Source: Pampus argenteus (lineage: Eukaryota; Chordata; Actinopteri; Scombriformes; Stromateidae). From it: DNA of 64,000 bases. Under the pieces are notes generated by a model. It did not search any database, was not told the DNA's origin, and saw only the letters and a list, made by a program, of their open reading frames with translations. The stretch lies in assembly GCA_036937835.1 (NCBI GenBank), contig CM072879.1, positions 9,591,001-9,655,000 on the forward strand, written 5' to 3'. Made by a program: the position numbers and the translations under genes. Shown here piece by piece: positions 48,641-60,754 of this stretch; position 1 is the stretch's first letter; every line of letters begins with the position of its first letter.

Positions 48641-49479
48641 CGTCACTTCTCTGGGTCATTCTCTGGAAGAATTAAGATGCTGGTTAGGTCTGGACCATCC
48701 AAAGTGGAGGCATAGAATTACATTTTGCTGATGTAAAATACCTTGATTTATCCCTTTTGAATGTTTTTACTTCTATAAAATAGTTCTCTTTTTAGTTGAA
48801 TGGTAAAAAGTCACTAATGTCACTGGCAACATCACAGTATACTTTGCCAAAACTTCAAAACACCATATTTAAAATCAGCTTTATATGACCAAGAAAAATA
48901 AAAAGCTGATAGAAGAAAATACAGTGCAACTTGACATTGGCCCGTGCTCTCTATCAATTGAGGTTTTTGGCACTCGCAATTTAGATATCTGATTAGGAAA
49001 GTTTGTTTTGACAATAAGTGACAGACCAATATATCCCTCAGTTATTTCCACATTTGAACTCTTTTTTAACTGCTTTTTTATCTCCATCTCATATAGTTTG
49101 AAATGACATTAGGAACAGTGATAGTGACAGAAACGGTATTCTTGAGCTGTGGAAAACAGGACAAAGCCACTGCCACAAGCGGCCTCTTTTTTTTTCAGGT
49201 CAAAAATGTCTTACAAATTTGAATCTCATTACCATGTCATGAATACGTCTTTGGGAATCCATTAGGCATTTTTCTGCCTAAAACTACAATATGAATTTAC
49301 ATTCAACCAAAAAAGAAAAAGAAAGAGCAGGGAATGAGAATAAAGCCCCAGCAAGAACATTTACTGTAAAGCTGTTTTAGCTCTTTCAGTCCACTTAAGA
49401 AGAGGCAGGAAAAAAAAGAAAGAAAGAAAGATGTGAGTGACTGACAGATGATAGCAATAAAAGTAAGAACAAACTGGCC
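48641..49479. other. AT-rich non-coding DNA
   Basis: Unique AT-rich sequence with an AAAG run near 49410-49430. Nothing is recognised. Confidence 0.45.
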
Positions 49480-50660
49480 ATTTTACTGCGGTAGGGCCAT
49501 TTGAGAAGGGATTATTAACTTGTCAGCATTTCAAACTGAGACACAACTTTTTCTCCTCTAAAACACATCCCCATGTCTTTGTTACTTTTATTAGAAAGTC
49601 TTTAAACCTTTTGACCCCAGAGGGCCTCCGTTATTGGCTGTTAATAAGGACACGCTGGTCAGTGGGGAGACCCTAAGTGCCCTATTAATCATTTGTTTAG
49701 AGCTTGGGCCTATTTTGGAAGCGCTGTGTTTAGTGTGGGTTAAAAATAGTAGGGAGAGACTGAGACAGACGTCCGCCACTCATCGCTCAAGCTGTCAGGA
49801 CACGTGGGCCCTTGGGGACGCGGGCAGGAGACCCCTCAAGCCATGGAAGTTCAAAGGGCACAAGGTTTATCATTATTACCCACTTATTCTTTGGCGGCTG
49901 ACAGAATCACTGTTGGTTTGATTGCTAAAAATAGAGACTTGGATATACAAAGCTTTTCTAGACATGACAAGCAAAATCATATCACTGCGTTTTTAAATTT
50001 GAAAGAATATTTCACGCAAACAGTTTCATGTCAGAGCTGCTAGACACTGTAGTTTACATGGCTCAAGTAAATTTATTGCAATTCATGAATAATACAAGAG
50101 CAAAGCAAATGCTGCTAGATGCTTCTTACACTAAATGCCACAAGTAAGTGAGTTGTTTGCTGGCAGATTGACAGTGATGGGAAATAAAATGTCATGGGAT
50201 CAAATCATTAATCTTGTCAAATATTGTCATATGACAGGAGAAAATACAGGTGTGGAGATTGCTTCGGCTGATAAAACATTACTTACAGCCATTTTTCCAA
50301 TAAGAAATGGACTCGGTGCTGTCAATATTTGGAGGAGATGCGAGGTATGCCCTGCCGAAGGCCATTTTGCGAGGAGCAGAGAGCCTGCTGGGAAAAATAC
50401 AGTGGTTCATGCTGGGTCTCCGGGAAGCTGAAAAGCCACCAGCAAAAAGCTATGAATTATTTTGAGCGCAAAATACATTTTCTTTTAAGACTGTCGGGCC
50501 ATTAGAGCCCTTTTGCTCCCTTTTAAATTGTTTTTATGCTGTGAGTAATGTTAACCTTTGCTTTTGTAGTCATGAAATTCTCTCTGCACCTTTTTCCCTC
50601 CTGACACAAAGCACAGATGGGCTGGAAAAGCTGGAAATAAAGTATAGGAACCATTTACTG
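49480..50660. promoter_or_regulatory. Candidate conserved non-coding region, about 1.2 kb
   Basis: Long repeat-free stretch with CCCTATTAATCATTTG near 49680, GGATCAAATCATTAATCTTG near 50198, GCTGATAAAACATTAC near 50268, and a run around 50440-50540 with ATGAATTATTTTGAGCGC. Frames at 49634-49921 and 50135-50431 have no recognisable family. It is the longest such block near slc25a13. Conservation is inferred only. Confidence 0.35.
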
Positions 50661-51289
50661 TGAGAAAGGAACTAAGGCTTTTATCTTACGTATACAGACC
50701 TCTGTTCCCATGTACAGGAGAGACTCAATGTACATACAAACCAAATCAGAAATAACCGTGTTTAATATATAACACTGCAGCTGAAATACATTGAGGCCAA
50801 AAACTATACCACATGACAGAAGGCATAATTAAGTCAAGTGTGCTGTCTAGTATTATAATAACTTTTCAAAAAGGAAGTAGCTTGTTCACATGATCACCAT
50901 GAATGGATTATGAGTCAATAGGCTCGTGTCACAGACACATAAAATACCCTCCCTCTGAGCTATAAGAACAATCAGCAACATTGATCAGGGTGGTTTTCGC
51001 AGGTTAGCCTTAACTGTAGTTCGGTTGTTGAAGATAAGCTCCCCAAAACTTTCCAAATTGACACTTCTCCACAAACATCATTCACAAAAAGAGCAAAATA
51101 TCATAGTACACCATCAAAGGAAACCTGTGATGCAACTTGTATTTCTTCAAGCAGGACTGTTTTGCTGTCAAACATATTTAAATTGCTTTACCAATGTTAA
51201 TGTGGCACTGAGTTGCTGTGTAAAATGAAAAATGAACAAAAATATAATTAAAAATATATATAGATGAGAAAGAGATAACGAAGCAGAGA
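50661..51289. other. AT-rich non-coding DNA
   Basis: Nothing is recognised. Confidence 0.45.
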
Positions 51290-51560
51290 CTCAGTTTTAA
51301 AGGATTAGGATTAAAACAGGGGACTTTCCTGGTTTGGTTTGGATTTGTATAGCAAAATTTGCCTCAGGGGGGGTTTACAGTCACATCCCCTGTACTTTAG
51401 GCCCTCGATTCAAGAAAAAAACCCTTAAAAACCTCAGGAAGAACATTAGAGGAGTGATCCCTCTCAGAGACAGATGTGCAATAGATGTTGTGTGTACAGA
51501 ATAGAAAGAACAAATGACATCATGGATCAGGATAACCGGATAATGGATTTATTGTATATG
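51290..51560 (+). mobile_element. Degenerate teleost interspersed repeat upstream of slc25a13
   Basis: The phrases GCCTCAGGGGGGGTTTACAG, CCCTCGATTCAAGAAAAAAAC, CCTCAGGAAGAACATTAGAG, GTGATCCCTCTC and GTGCAATAGATGTTGTGTGT occur in the order of a repeat found widely in fish intergenic DNA. It ends about 215 bp before the slc25a13 start codon. Confidence 0.6.
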
Positions 51561-51599
51561 AAGAATGTGTAACACAAGACACCGATACACACTTTTTAA

Positions 51600-51775
51600 A
51601 GCATCGATGATTGGATGTGACATGACGGTGACCTCTCGTGCCCTGTAACCACGTGCAAACAGCTTATCCTCTCTCATCCTCCTTTCACTGCACCGGCAGC
51701 GTGACCTGATCTCCATGGGAACGTCGTCACGCAGGAGGACGTGAACGGGACTATTTGACAGTGAGCTTGCTTAGC
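51600..51775 (+). promoter_or_regulatory. slc25a13: slc25a13 promoter and 5' UTR
   Basis: CpG-containing sequence (CACCGGCAGCGTGACC, GAACGTCGTCACGCAGG) just before the ATG, with no TATA box seen. It is typical of a housekeeping mitochondrial-protein gene. The start site is undetermined. Confidence 0.45.
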
Positions 51776-51787
51776 ATGGCAGCAAAG
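51776..51787 (+). CDS. slc25a13: slc25a13 exon 1, coding part
   Basis: Only 12 nt (Met-Ala-Ala-Lys) before an AAG/GTAAGA donor. It matches the very short first coding exon of the mammalian gene. Confidence 0.88.
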
Positions 51788-54541
51788 GTAAGATGATGAG
51801 TTGTTTCCACAACAGTTTCTTCCTATTTCTGAAGAGCTGTTTCGCCTCGTCACGGATGTGCTCCTTCACCGGGAGTGTGTCGTCCAGAGACCGGTGTCAG
51901 ACACGCTGTCTGCCCGGAGTGCTCGCTGTCTGTCGGTTGGTTAGCCTGCTAAGAGGATGTGCTAGAGGTTAACACCAGCCATACGGCAATGACATTGAGG
52001 CTTTACAGTAGCTAGTTAGCTACTTAATGTACATTTAGCTAACAGTGCTTGAGTCAAGCTGACTGAGTTGTTGTTTAAAAAGTGACGCAACGCGCACATA
52101 ATGTCACCGTTTCTTCAATGTGTCCACCCTGCTCCTCCCAGGCCCCTTCTCCACTTCACCGGTGTGTCTTTAACTACAAGAACCGGGAGGTAGACACCGG
52201 TAACCTTGGTTAGCATCATGCTACACATTGTTGCTTCCCTGTCATAAGCTAACGCTACATATAAATACCACGAGCTTGAGGATAAAGCTTTGTTTGAGTC
52301 TTTTTTTATAAATAAAACTTACACAAGCAGCAGCATCTGCTACAGTGATGCACCAGGACGCACCAGGATAATCAGTGTGGTGTTGATACAAAGTGATTTG
52401 GTGTGTATAGAAGTTGTATTTAAAAAAGTGTTATTAAATATTTCTCATTATTTGTTAATTTTGCAGGCAGTTCTGCCAAGGAGGGCCGACCCCACTGAGT
52501 TGAAAGGCATTTTTGAAAAGGTGGGATTTTACCTATGTACTTTTGGTTTTTCCTTTTGTGTTTACCTTTTCATTCATCATCCATTTTTGTTTGTTTGCTG
52601 TTGTTGTCTTTAGCAAATAAAGCTCACCTTGTGTCCTTGGGTCTGTACTTGTCTATTTTTTGTCTTTGCAGTATGCCAGCGTCAAGAAGAATGAGGAGTG
52701 CTTCATGTCACCGGAGGACTTTGTGAGTCGTTTCCTCCATGCCCACACAGACATCCGGCTGTCGGACGACGCCACAAAGCTGCTGGCTGGTGTGGTGGAC
52801 CAGAAGAAAGATGGGTTAGTGTATCACTGTAGTATTAACAAATATTATTATTATTATTAGTAGTAGTAGTATTAATACATGATTTTATTTTATTATTTCA
52901 ATCTATTAAAATGAGGTACACAATGTTTAGATAATCCTTGCAGCTTGGAGGGTACACCTAAGGAATAACTGCTGTTCTAAGTGGAATAATGTGTCGCACA
53001 TAATGTGATAGATAGGTGTCTCATGGGGATTGCCTCAAATTTATTAAAACAAAGCCAACTGCTAAGTAGTAAGCTAATGACAGACTCTGAATCAGTACAT
53101 GTATTATGTATCCCTTTGATCGTGTATGACTAGCTTTCTCATGTTATTTTGCATTTTATAAACAAACCAATGACTGAATCCTTTGGTGTAAAAAATGCAC
53201 AGAGGGATGATCATATTTGAATTATATAGCAAGGAGACATCAAACCACCAAAGGCCCCTTTCAGGTGTTTTCTTCTTTGTAGATACATCCCCAATTTCAC
53301 ACTTACTCCTCCCCCCATCCCCATCACCCCTGTTTTTTTTACATTAATATGTATGTATTTAATGATACATAATGATGGGTAATAAAATGTTAGGGTAAGT
53401 CAAAAAAGATAAAAAAACAAAAAAAAAACCATTGCCATGGTAACCACCTAGGCTTCTACAAAGAGCAAAGTGCACATGGCTGCGTAGTTTCATGTTATTA
53501 CATCTGCTTTAAGGTGTGTGTGTGTGTGCGTGCATGTGAGCACAGAGGACGGTGAGATGAAGTAGTGGGGGTTTTGGAATTGGAAAAAAGAGAGCAAGGG
53601 AGCCATGCACGCACTCACACACACACACTCGCACAGATAAAAAAAAAAAAAGACACACGCGTGCACTGTAATTGCCCATGCTATTCAGGAGCACTCTGTT
53701 GCATTGTGCGGCTTTGGAGCAGGATAAATGCTGATGTGGCATCAGGGTAAATCTATTAGGAACCCATGGCCCAGGCTTTGTATCTAAACCTCATTTTGGT
53801 TTTGTAGAGGGGAATGGAAATGATATGGGGGCAAAACAGGGAAAAAAAGTCATTTTTTTTATTTCCATTCTCCCAAATAATGTTTAGACCTAGGCTTAGA
53901 TGTGATTCTTTTTTTTTTTTCTACAGTTGACATTGTAAAGGCCTCATGATGCTCATACTTTGTTATTTTGCTCCTGAACTTTGATGGATAAATGATTCGA
54001 CCGGGCAGAGTATAGATGATTATTATACTACGGACATGGACCCTAATGAAAAAAAAAATGGATATAGAAAGTTGAGATAGAGCAACATCTGCTCTGCCAG
54101 TGCTAGCTGAAAACACAAATGCATTGTTTTTCCAGTGCCTAGCAAACCTCATGAAAAGAACTCATGCAAATATGTTGTGAACAATAAGTTTTGTTTGGTG
54201 TATGAGCATAGTATATTTGAAACTAGTGCGCCTGCTGCTGTTTTTGCCAGGTAGGACTCCATTTCAACAAAATGAGTCAGGAGTAATAGATTTAGCAGGG
54301 GGTCGGATGGCATGCAGCATGCTTGCTTACTTTTCTGTAGCACTGTGTCTGTGTGTGAGAAATTTTACTTAGATGACTGTGTGTGTGTGTTTGTGGGCAG
54401 GTAAACAGCGAAAATGCATTTGTCTGCCTCCCCCTCTGCGACTGTGTAAATCAGGGGATATAGTGACAATCGTAACAATCTGTTATGTGGAAATCTCTTT
54501 TCTCCCTCTTATTCTCTCTGCACCCAGTGAGACAGAGAGAC

Positions 54542-54599
<58 letters not shown>

Positions 54600-57500
54600 A
54601 AAAAGAGATACACAGCTTTGGAGGGTGGAGATGTCTCAATTTCCAGGAATCAGACATTTTGTATTTGTGTGCACTGACATACAGAATGACAAGATGGTTT
54701 AAAGATTTTCCTCTTTCATCTGACTTATTTATGAACTCTTTTTTTGCTTTTGACTTCTCTACCTTCCAACTCTCTCATCGTCACTTTCTTTACACTTTTG
54801 CATACTCAGTAATCCCACCATTTCGTTTAGCCTCTCTCTTTCTGACTCCCCACCTTCCTGCTCCTCTATTCCTTCTTCACTCTGATATTTTGATAGAAGC
54901 ATCTGTTCAAGTGTGAAAAAATACTTCCACCTTAGACTCTTGGAGGTTTAAAAAAAAAAAAAAAGAAAAAAAACTTTGTTAAGGGAGCGTGCTGGGAAAA
55001 TAGCAGTCTGCCAGCTGCTGTGGGCATTCTGGGCTTGAACTGGTAGGTGTCCACTGAACAGATACTGGCAGCTAGCACTCACCTGTGTGTGTGTGTCTGT
55101 GTGCAAGCACACTTTAGGTGGGTGGAAGGCTGTCAGTAACAATGCCGAGATGCCAGGGACAGGGGATTATTGAAGCCCCTCTAGGCCCCTCTCTCCCACT
55201 ACTATCAACGAAGGAGAGCTGTCTTTCTATCAGCCATGCCTAACCAACACCATGCATTTATGTTACTTGTAAACAATGTTTCCAGACTCGGTTTTCAGTT
55301 CAGAGGAGTGTATTTAGATGCTGGCTGGAGAGGAGACAGAGGTAAAAGCCAGGTGACGAAGATAAGATAAAAACAAACAAAAATATATAGAATTTAGGGT
55401 GGAGTTTTTATGCCGGACAGACGTATCGCTGACAGTTTAAACTGCATTGTATTGGCATCATAACAAAAGTGTCATTCAGCTGTCATCCATAGAAGAACAT
55501 GCTTGAATCAGGTCTTTGTTTATGTCTTGTGTGTTTACATCTCTCGTTACAGATATGTCTTTGCATGTTTAGAGATTTAACAAATCCTGTGAAGTGAAGT
55601 AAGTACAGTGCACTGAAGAGATGCCATGGGTACAATATCACATCCCACGTCTCCAAAGTTCATCCCAGGCTGCGTACATGGATCGGCAGGCCTGGACACA
55701 TGCCACAGCAGTTGATGGTTGGGAGATGTTGGTTGATTTGATTATTGAGTGTCTCATTAGGGTCGGTCTGTATAGCAAAAGCAATGGCCTTCCCCCCTCA
55801 TAGTAATCATTTTACCGCCATCATGGCGCTGCTAATCAACCATCATAAGTTTCATCCCTGGCTGCATAGCTGTGCATAAATGCTTATGAGTATGGAGGAA
55901 TGTTTCTTGTGTCTGTTATGGAGATGCCCCCTGGATTTTGTCTGGACTCCCTGGTCTAAACCATGGTCCAATCCCTCTGTGATCAGCAGCCCTCTCAGTT
56001 ACACTAATATGCTGATTATCCATGTCTGGGAAAACACAGACAGGACGACCAGCATGAATGTAAACTGATGCGTGTAAAAAAAAAAAAAAAAAGATGAAGA
56101 AATCTGACTATTTCCCTCAGTACTGTGTGAGAATGCTAGTGCTCTCTGAATCTTTGCACTGCAGCTTGTCCCTGCTTAAACTCCTTTTATTAACGTAACT
56201 TAAGTATAATTTCAGAGTGTACACATCTGTCACAAAGGAATGATCATTACTGAAGAGTTTGATAATATTCCAGCAGCGTGAGTGGCAACAGTATTGGCTT
56301 TGTTTTTAACAGTGGATCCACAGTCTCAGCAGTATGCTTTTGTGCCGTGTTCCACCTACTTTCCTTCAGCAGGACCCTGCTCTTAAGAACTACCTGCTTA
56401 GTTAATAAAACAACTATTCTTGCCTTTGAAACAATGACAGCTGATTTCATTTGCCACAGAGGAGAACTGTATGCCCACCTTTATTCCCTCACTGTGTTTC
56501 TCTTAGTATATCTGACATCTCTGAAAGTGTTGATGCCATCAGATGAGTATGTATTTCTGAGATTTTGTTGAAAGCAGGTATAAATCTGAGCCTTTTGTGT
56601 TGACTGTTTTGGATTCTCATATTTTTTTTTAAGAATGGTTGATGTGAATAATAACATTTTTTGCAGACTACATTCAAAAGACTTTAAAGGCAGTAATCTA
56701 AAGTGTGAATTTCAACCTCTCCGGCACTCACAAATTTCAAGAATACAGTATGTCCCTTTTCCTGGTTGATAACCAATACTTTGTCAGTGCACAGCTATTT
56801 TCTTTGTCAGTCTGTTTCATCTATACCTTATTTTCTTGGCTGCAAGTACATATAAGGATGTACATGTGGACCCACACACAAAACTTGACTCTAGTCCAAA
56901 TAAATACCTCTGAAATTCATCAGTAACATAATGAATTACTGCAACCAGGAAAATGTAATCATTGCACCCCCTCCTCCCAACACTCCCCCCTTGGAAATTG
57001 AAATAGGTTTAATAGATGGATGCTCAGGGACTGCTCATTAGCACTGACCCCTCCTGTAATTATCAGATCCATTTGTGAAATTCATAATGGACTTGTGGCA
57101 ACTGTGAACCAGGGCTTAAATAAAGGCTAGACTGCGTGGTCCAGTTCCCCACAGCAGGACTCTCCCAAGGGGGCTCTCAGTGGGTTCACACAATAGGGGT
57201 GTTTATGTTTATTTCTTTCTTGTTGATGATGCATGTGGGCATTTATGTTACTGTGGAGAGGCGGGAGATAAAATAGTATTTATCAAAACACTAACAAACT
57301 TGAATAGAGAGGAAGAAAACATCTGTTGTGCTCACTTTCAACTCATTATTCGTGGTTCAGCGTTGCAGGTAATCCCAGAAAATATCTTTTTTGTTCCAGT
57401 TCACATAAAAAAAAAAAAATCCAAATTGGTTTCTCCTTATTTTCACTCTGCACCTTAAATTGTATTAAGTTTATATTGAATTGAATTCTATTTCCATAAC

Positions 57501-60500
57501 TGGCTCCCAGCTTCCTGCTCGCCTGTCTACTTGTTTAGAATGGCACACTGAAATATAAAACTTCATATTTCATCTTTCTTCATTTTTTTTTTGCTGGTGT
57601 AAAGTTTGCTTTGTCCATAACAGCTGCCAGCTCAGACGGGGAACACACACTGAGCTATTTAAAATGTTTTGTTTTCTTGCTGTTACACTTGATGACTTTA
57701 TGACATTACACATGGGATAACAGACTACTGGATAAAAAGAATTACGTGTAGTGCTGATTGATAGGTTGTCTTAAGTTTGTGGTTTAATGTAGCGTTAAAA
57801 TAACTTGTTTTTTATTTAATATTTCTTTTTATTAGTATAATTTAGGTTAATATGATATATCATAGAGCCAGTATATCACATGTGTAGCTGACTAAGTATT
57901 TATTCATGTATGGATATTATATTAGTTCTTTCACATATCCTCTTTCTCTGTGTCTTATCCTCTGTCAGGCTGATCTCCTTTCAAGAGTTTGTTGCGTTCG
58001 AGTCGGTGCTATGTGCCCCAGACTCCTTATTTATGGTTGCCTTCCTGCTGTTTGATAAAGCGGGCAATGGAATGACCACTTTTGGTAAGTAACTGCCTCA
58101 GATGTAGAGGTTTAGGTGCATGTATAGCATGTATATAGTATTTTATACAAGAGACCATTAAAGATGTACTAATTCTTGATAAATAATGTACATATCTAAG
58201 AAATGTGTGTGCACTTCATACACATTTTAAGGTATTGAAATATTTATGGTGTTGATCTTCCACTTGTGAGGATACTAAGTAACAAATATGAATCAGGATG
58301 CAGTGTTCGCCTATCTGATGATTAGTGCAACTCTAATGGTGTAATCTAAACATAAAATAAAAGTTCATGTCTCAACACTACACTCGCTTTGCTTTTGACA
58401 TTTAACAAAGACTTGCAGAATGTTGAATGTGCCACTAAAGTTTTCATACAAAATCCTCTCTCATTTATGTGAGGACTGACCTTAGCTCATCTATTTGGTT
58501 GCGGTTGCATCCACAAACAAATATACAGCGTATCTTGTTTGTAAAAAAGATAAGGTTAGGTTTGGAGGTGGAGAGGGCTGGTGGCAACTAAAGTATGGCG
58601 ATGAAGATGGAGGAGGGGGTAGGTAGCTGTGAGTGTGTGTGTGTTTTTGTGCATGATTGGCACCATTACTCTGATGCCTAGAAGCTTGGAGGTGAAAAGG
58701 GAAGACATTTGTACTCGTTGCTTATTTCACATTTGCCTAATTGATTTAAACAAGTCTAATGCCAGCCTTCTGTAGGTGTGCGAGGCGTTAGCACATTAGA
58801 CTTGATTTGAAATGCAGGGCACACATCCCGCTCACAAACAGGGAAGAGTAAGTGAATTTCATTTTAATTGTTGCTGTCGACAGGGTGCAAGATCATTGCA
58901 GGTGATTATATATGCACATATGTAAATTTTCATATTTAAAAGGATCAATTAGAGTGACGTTGTCTTGGTGGCAATTAAAAGGTCTGCTGTTTTTCTGCGT
59001 CTCCCAAAGGTTAATGAATATCCCAATTCCTATGAGCTATGAGACTGGCATACAAGTGGAAAATTGCATGAAAAACATAACACCCATCATGCCATGCACA
59101 AACACTGACTGCATTGTCTACCACTTGCATTGGCCTACCATTTCTCCTAAAGCGAATAACTTCTGACTGAGATTATAGACTTGTCAGAGTTGCTTTGTTG
59201 TGATACATTACAGAATTCTCTCTTTTTCTCCCCTTTTCCTTTTCTCTTTGCCGTTCATTTGATTAAAGGCACCAAGGAAACATAAAGAGCTCCTTTTTTT
59301 TATTACCTATTAAAAAATATTAGTAGCTGCAGCTTATATTGTATTAAAGCCCCGTTTGTTTTCCAATGCAATTAATGTCTGTACTTTTCTTTTTATTTCA
59401 TTTTTCTGTAAAGCCATTTTTATTTGATAATAATAACCCAAGTAATTTCTGTAAGTACAGGCAGCGCAGTGCTCTAATTTTTTTAGCGCTTAAAAATAAA
59501 TGCATAATTTGGTGGAATGTTGAGTTCATAAAAATTGAAATGTAACACAGCATATGTGAGAGAGACAAAAAAAGAAAAGCCTAAAAGAGGACTGAGTGTT
59601 GACAGCTCTATAAAAGCTGATAATATAAACGCAGAGGCTCGGGAGCGGCCTCTTCTTTAAAGAGTTAAAGGCTGTATATTTATTACCTCATTAAAGTGTA
59701 AAAAAATAATGCATAAGCTGTCCATCCTCTGAAGGTAAGGCAGAGCTGAAGTAAATATCACCTTTCTCTCTCTCTCTCTTTTTCCCTCCCTCCCTGTCTT
59801 TATAAAAAAATAGTTTCTTTCCTCCGTTCCTTTCTCCACTCGTTCAGCGCAGCTTGTTTGGTAATAAGAAACAGGTCGCTCTATTGGTTTGTTTTTGTTT
59901 CTTTAGTAAGGCTGTAATTTAGGACTCATGTTCAGTGTCTCGCCACTCCACTGGCTGTAGAGGCTTAGAGGGTTCAGGCAGAGGAACATAAGTGAGAAGA
60001 AAAGGCTTTCCTTCTGAATACAGAGCCTACAGCTTAAACAAGTTCTGCCATGTGTCAGTCAAGACTGATGTAGTGTTGAGAAACTTAAGTCTCAATCAGA
60101 GAGCAGAATCGTATTTGGGAGATTGGCGTTGACATTTTGTCAGAATCAATCAAATTTTTTTCCCCCCTAAAATTAAATAATTACTAATGTTAACCGTGAA
60201 ATAGGGAACACGTGTTATTTGTTAAAGCTTGACTCACATGACTTTGTGCCAGCAGATTTTAGGTCTTAATTAGAGCTAATTAAAAACTTAAGCCGGTTAT
60301 TGATAACTGTATATTATGAAAACATGAACCTTATATGTGGTTAATGTAAAATCATAATGTATAAAATGGTGTATAATCTGTAAAACTGAATTGATATTCT
60401 GTAATTGTAAAGGATTTATATATGCAGTGTTTTGCTTCAGCCTGCTTGCAGATTTTCTTGTTGTGTTTTATATTTTTTTGACCAGTAGGTCTCACAGGAA

Positions 60501-60754
60501 ATGCTGGTACACTGCCATATTTAGTTGTTGCAGCTTGTTATTAGGCTGTCAAATGCAGCTCCCATAATTTAGTCATTTATTAAAGTAATGTGTCTCTTTT
60601 TGTCTCCTCCACAGGGGATGTGAAGCAGGTCTTCAGCCAGACCACCATTCACCAGCACATCCCCTTCAACTGGGACAGTGAGTTCATACGGCTGCACTTT
60701 GGCACAGAGAGGGACAAACAGCTCAGCTACGGAGAGTTCACCCAATTTCTCCTG
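51776..60754 (+). CDS. slc25a13: Citrin/aralar2, calcium-binding mitochondrial aspartate/glutamate carrier (first five coding exons; partial)
   Basis: SLC25A13 exchanges matrix aspartate for cytosolic glutamate plus a proton across the inner mitochondrial membrane, feeding the malate-aspartate shuttle and urea cycle. Joining 51776-51787, 52467-52520, 52672-52814, 57969-58084 and 60615-60754 gives the first 155 residues of a family normally near 675. Only the N-terminal EF-hand regulatory domain is present. It includes RRADPTELKGIFEKYASVKK, the calcium loop DQKKDGLISFQE (residues 65-76, split by intron 3) and FNWDSEFIRLHFGTERDKQL. All splice phases join in frame. The six-helix carrier domain lies beyond the window. 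The choice of slc25a13 over its paralogue slc25a12 rests on the dlx6-sem1 synteny and close similarity to citrin. Confidence 0.95.
51788..52466 (+). other. slc25a13: slc25a13 intron 1
   Basis: A 679-nt intron with CpG-rich first half that may extend the promoter. There is no other feature. The 151-nt intron 2 (52521-52671) is equally plain. Confidence 0.7.
52467..52520 (+). CDS. slc25a13: slc25a13 exon 2
   Basis: 54 nt in phase 0 with a TTTTGCAG acceptor and a GAAAAG/GTGGG donor. It encodes residues 5-22. Confidence 0.94.
52672..52814 (+). CDS. slc25a13: slc25a13 exon 3
   Basis: 143 nt after a CTTTGCAG acceptor. It encodes residues 23-69 and the first two bases of Gly70 in the calcium loop; the donor is GATGG/GTTAGT. 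Confidence 0.95.
52815..56939 (+). other. slc25a13: slc25a13 intron 3, left part
   Basis: Contains TAT/TAG trinucleotide runs (52843-52870), TG/AC runs near 53515-53530 and 53617-53630, poly-A stretches (53639-53651, 54950-54964, 56077-56092) and a GATA array. Sub-blocks 54980-55200 and 55620-56060 look unique. No nested gene is supported. Confidence 0.5.
54543..54598 (+). repeat. (GATA)n microsatellite, 14 units
   Basis: Perfect GATA tetranucleotide array within slc25a13 intron 3. Confidence 0.96.
56940..57180. promoter_or_regulatory. Candidate conserved element in slc25a13 intron 3
   Basis: Repeat-free block with AAATGTAATCATTGCACC (56952), GCTCATTAGCACTGACC (57033) and CCTGTAATTATCAGATCC (57053). 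Homeodomain-type words are dense within 120 bp. In mammals dlx5/6 limb enhancers lie within and beyond SLC25A13, so an intragenic enhancer is plausible. Confidence 0.37.
57181..57968 (+). other. slc25a13: slc25a13 intron 3, right part
   Basis: AT-rich DNA with poly-A at 57407-57419. Nothing is recognised before the exon 4 acceptor. Confidence 0.5.
57969..58084 (+). CDS. slc25a13: slc25a13 exon 4
   Basis: 116 nt after a CTCTGTCAG acceptor. It encodes LISFQEFVAFESVLCAPDSL and the next EF-hand segment, with a consensus GTAAGT donor. Confidence 0.95.
58085..60614 (+). other. slc25a13: slc25a13 intron 4
   Basis: A 2.5-kb intron with a short TG run near 58632-58644 and a CT run at 59764-59780. 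It includes the candidate element listed separately at 58700-59720. No nested gene is seen. Confidence 0.6.
58700..59720. promoter_or_regulatory. Candidate conserved region in slc25a13 intron 4
   Basis: Unique sequence with CCTAATTGATTTAAAC (58736), GGCGTTAGCACATTAGAC (58784), TTTCATTTTAATTGTTGC (58856) and, near 59440-59700, CTAATTTTTTTAGCGC and AAATGCATAATTTGG. AT-core motifs are frequent throughout. Regulatory role is inference. Confidence 0.33.
60615..60754 (+). CDS. slc25a13: slc25a13 exon 5
   Basis: 140 nt after a TCCTCCACAG acceptor. It encodes GDVKQVFSQTTIHQHIPFNW through the EFTQFLL segment and ends in phase 0 at a CTG/GTGGGT donor. Exon 6 was not found before the window ends. Confidence 0.95.
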
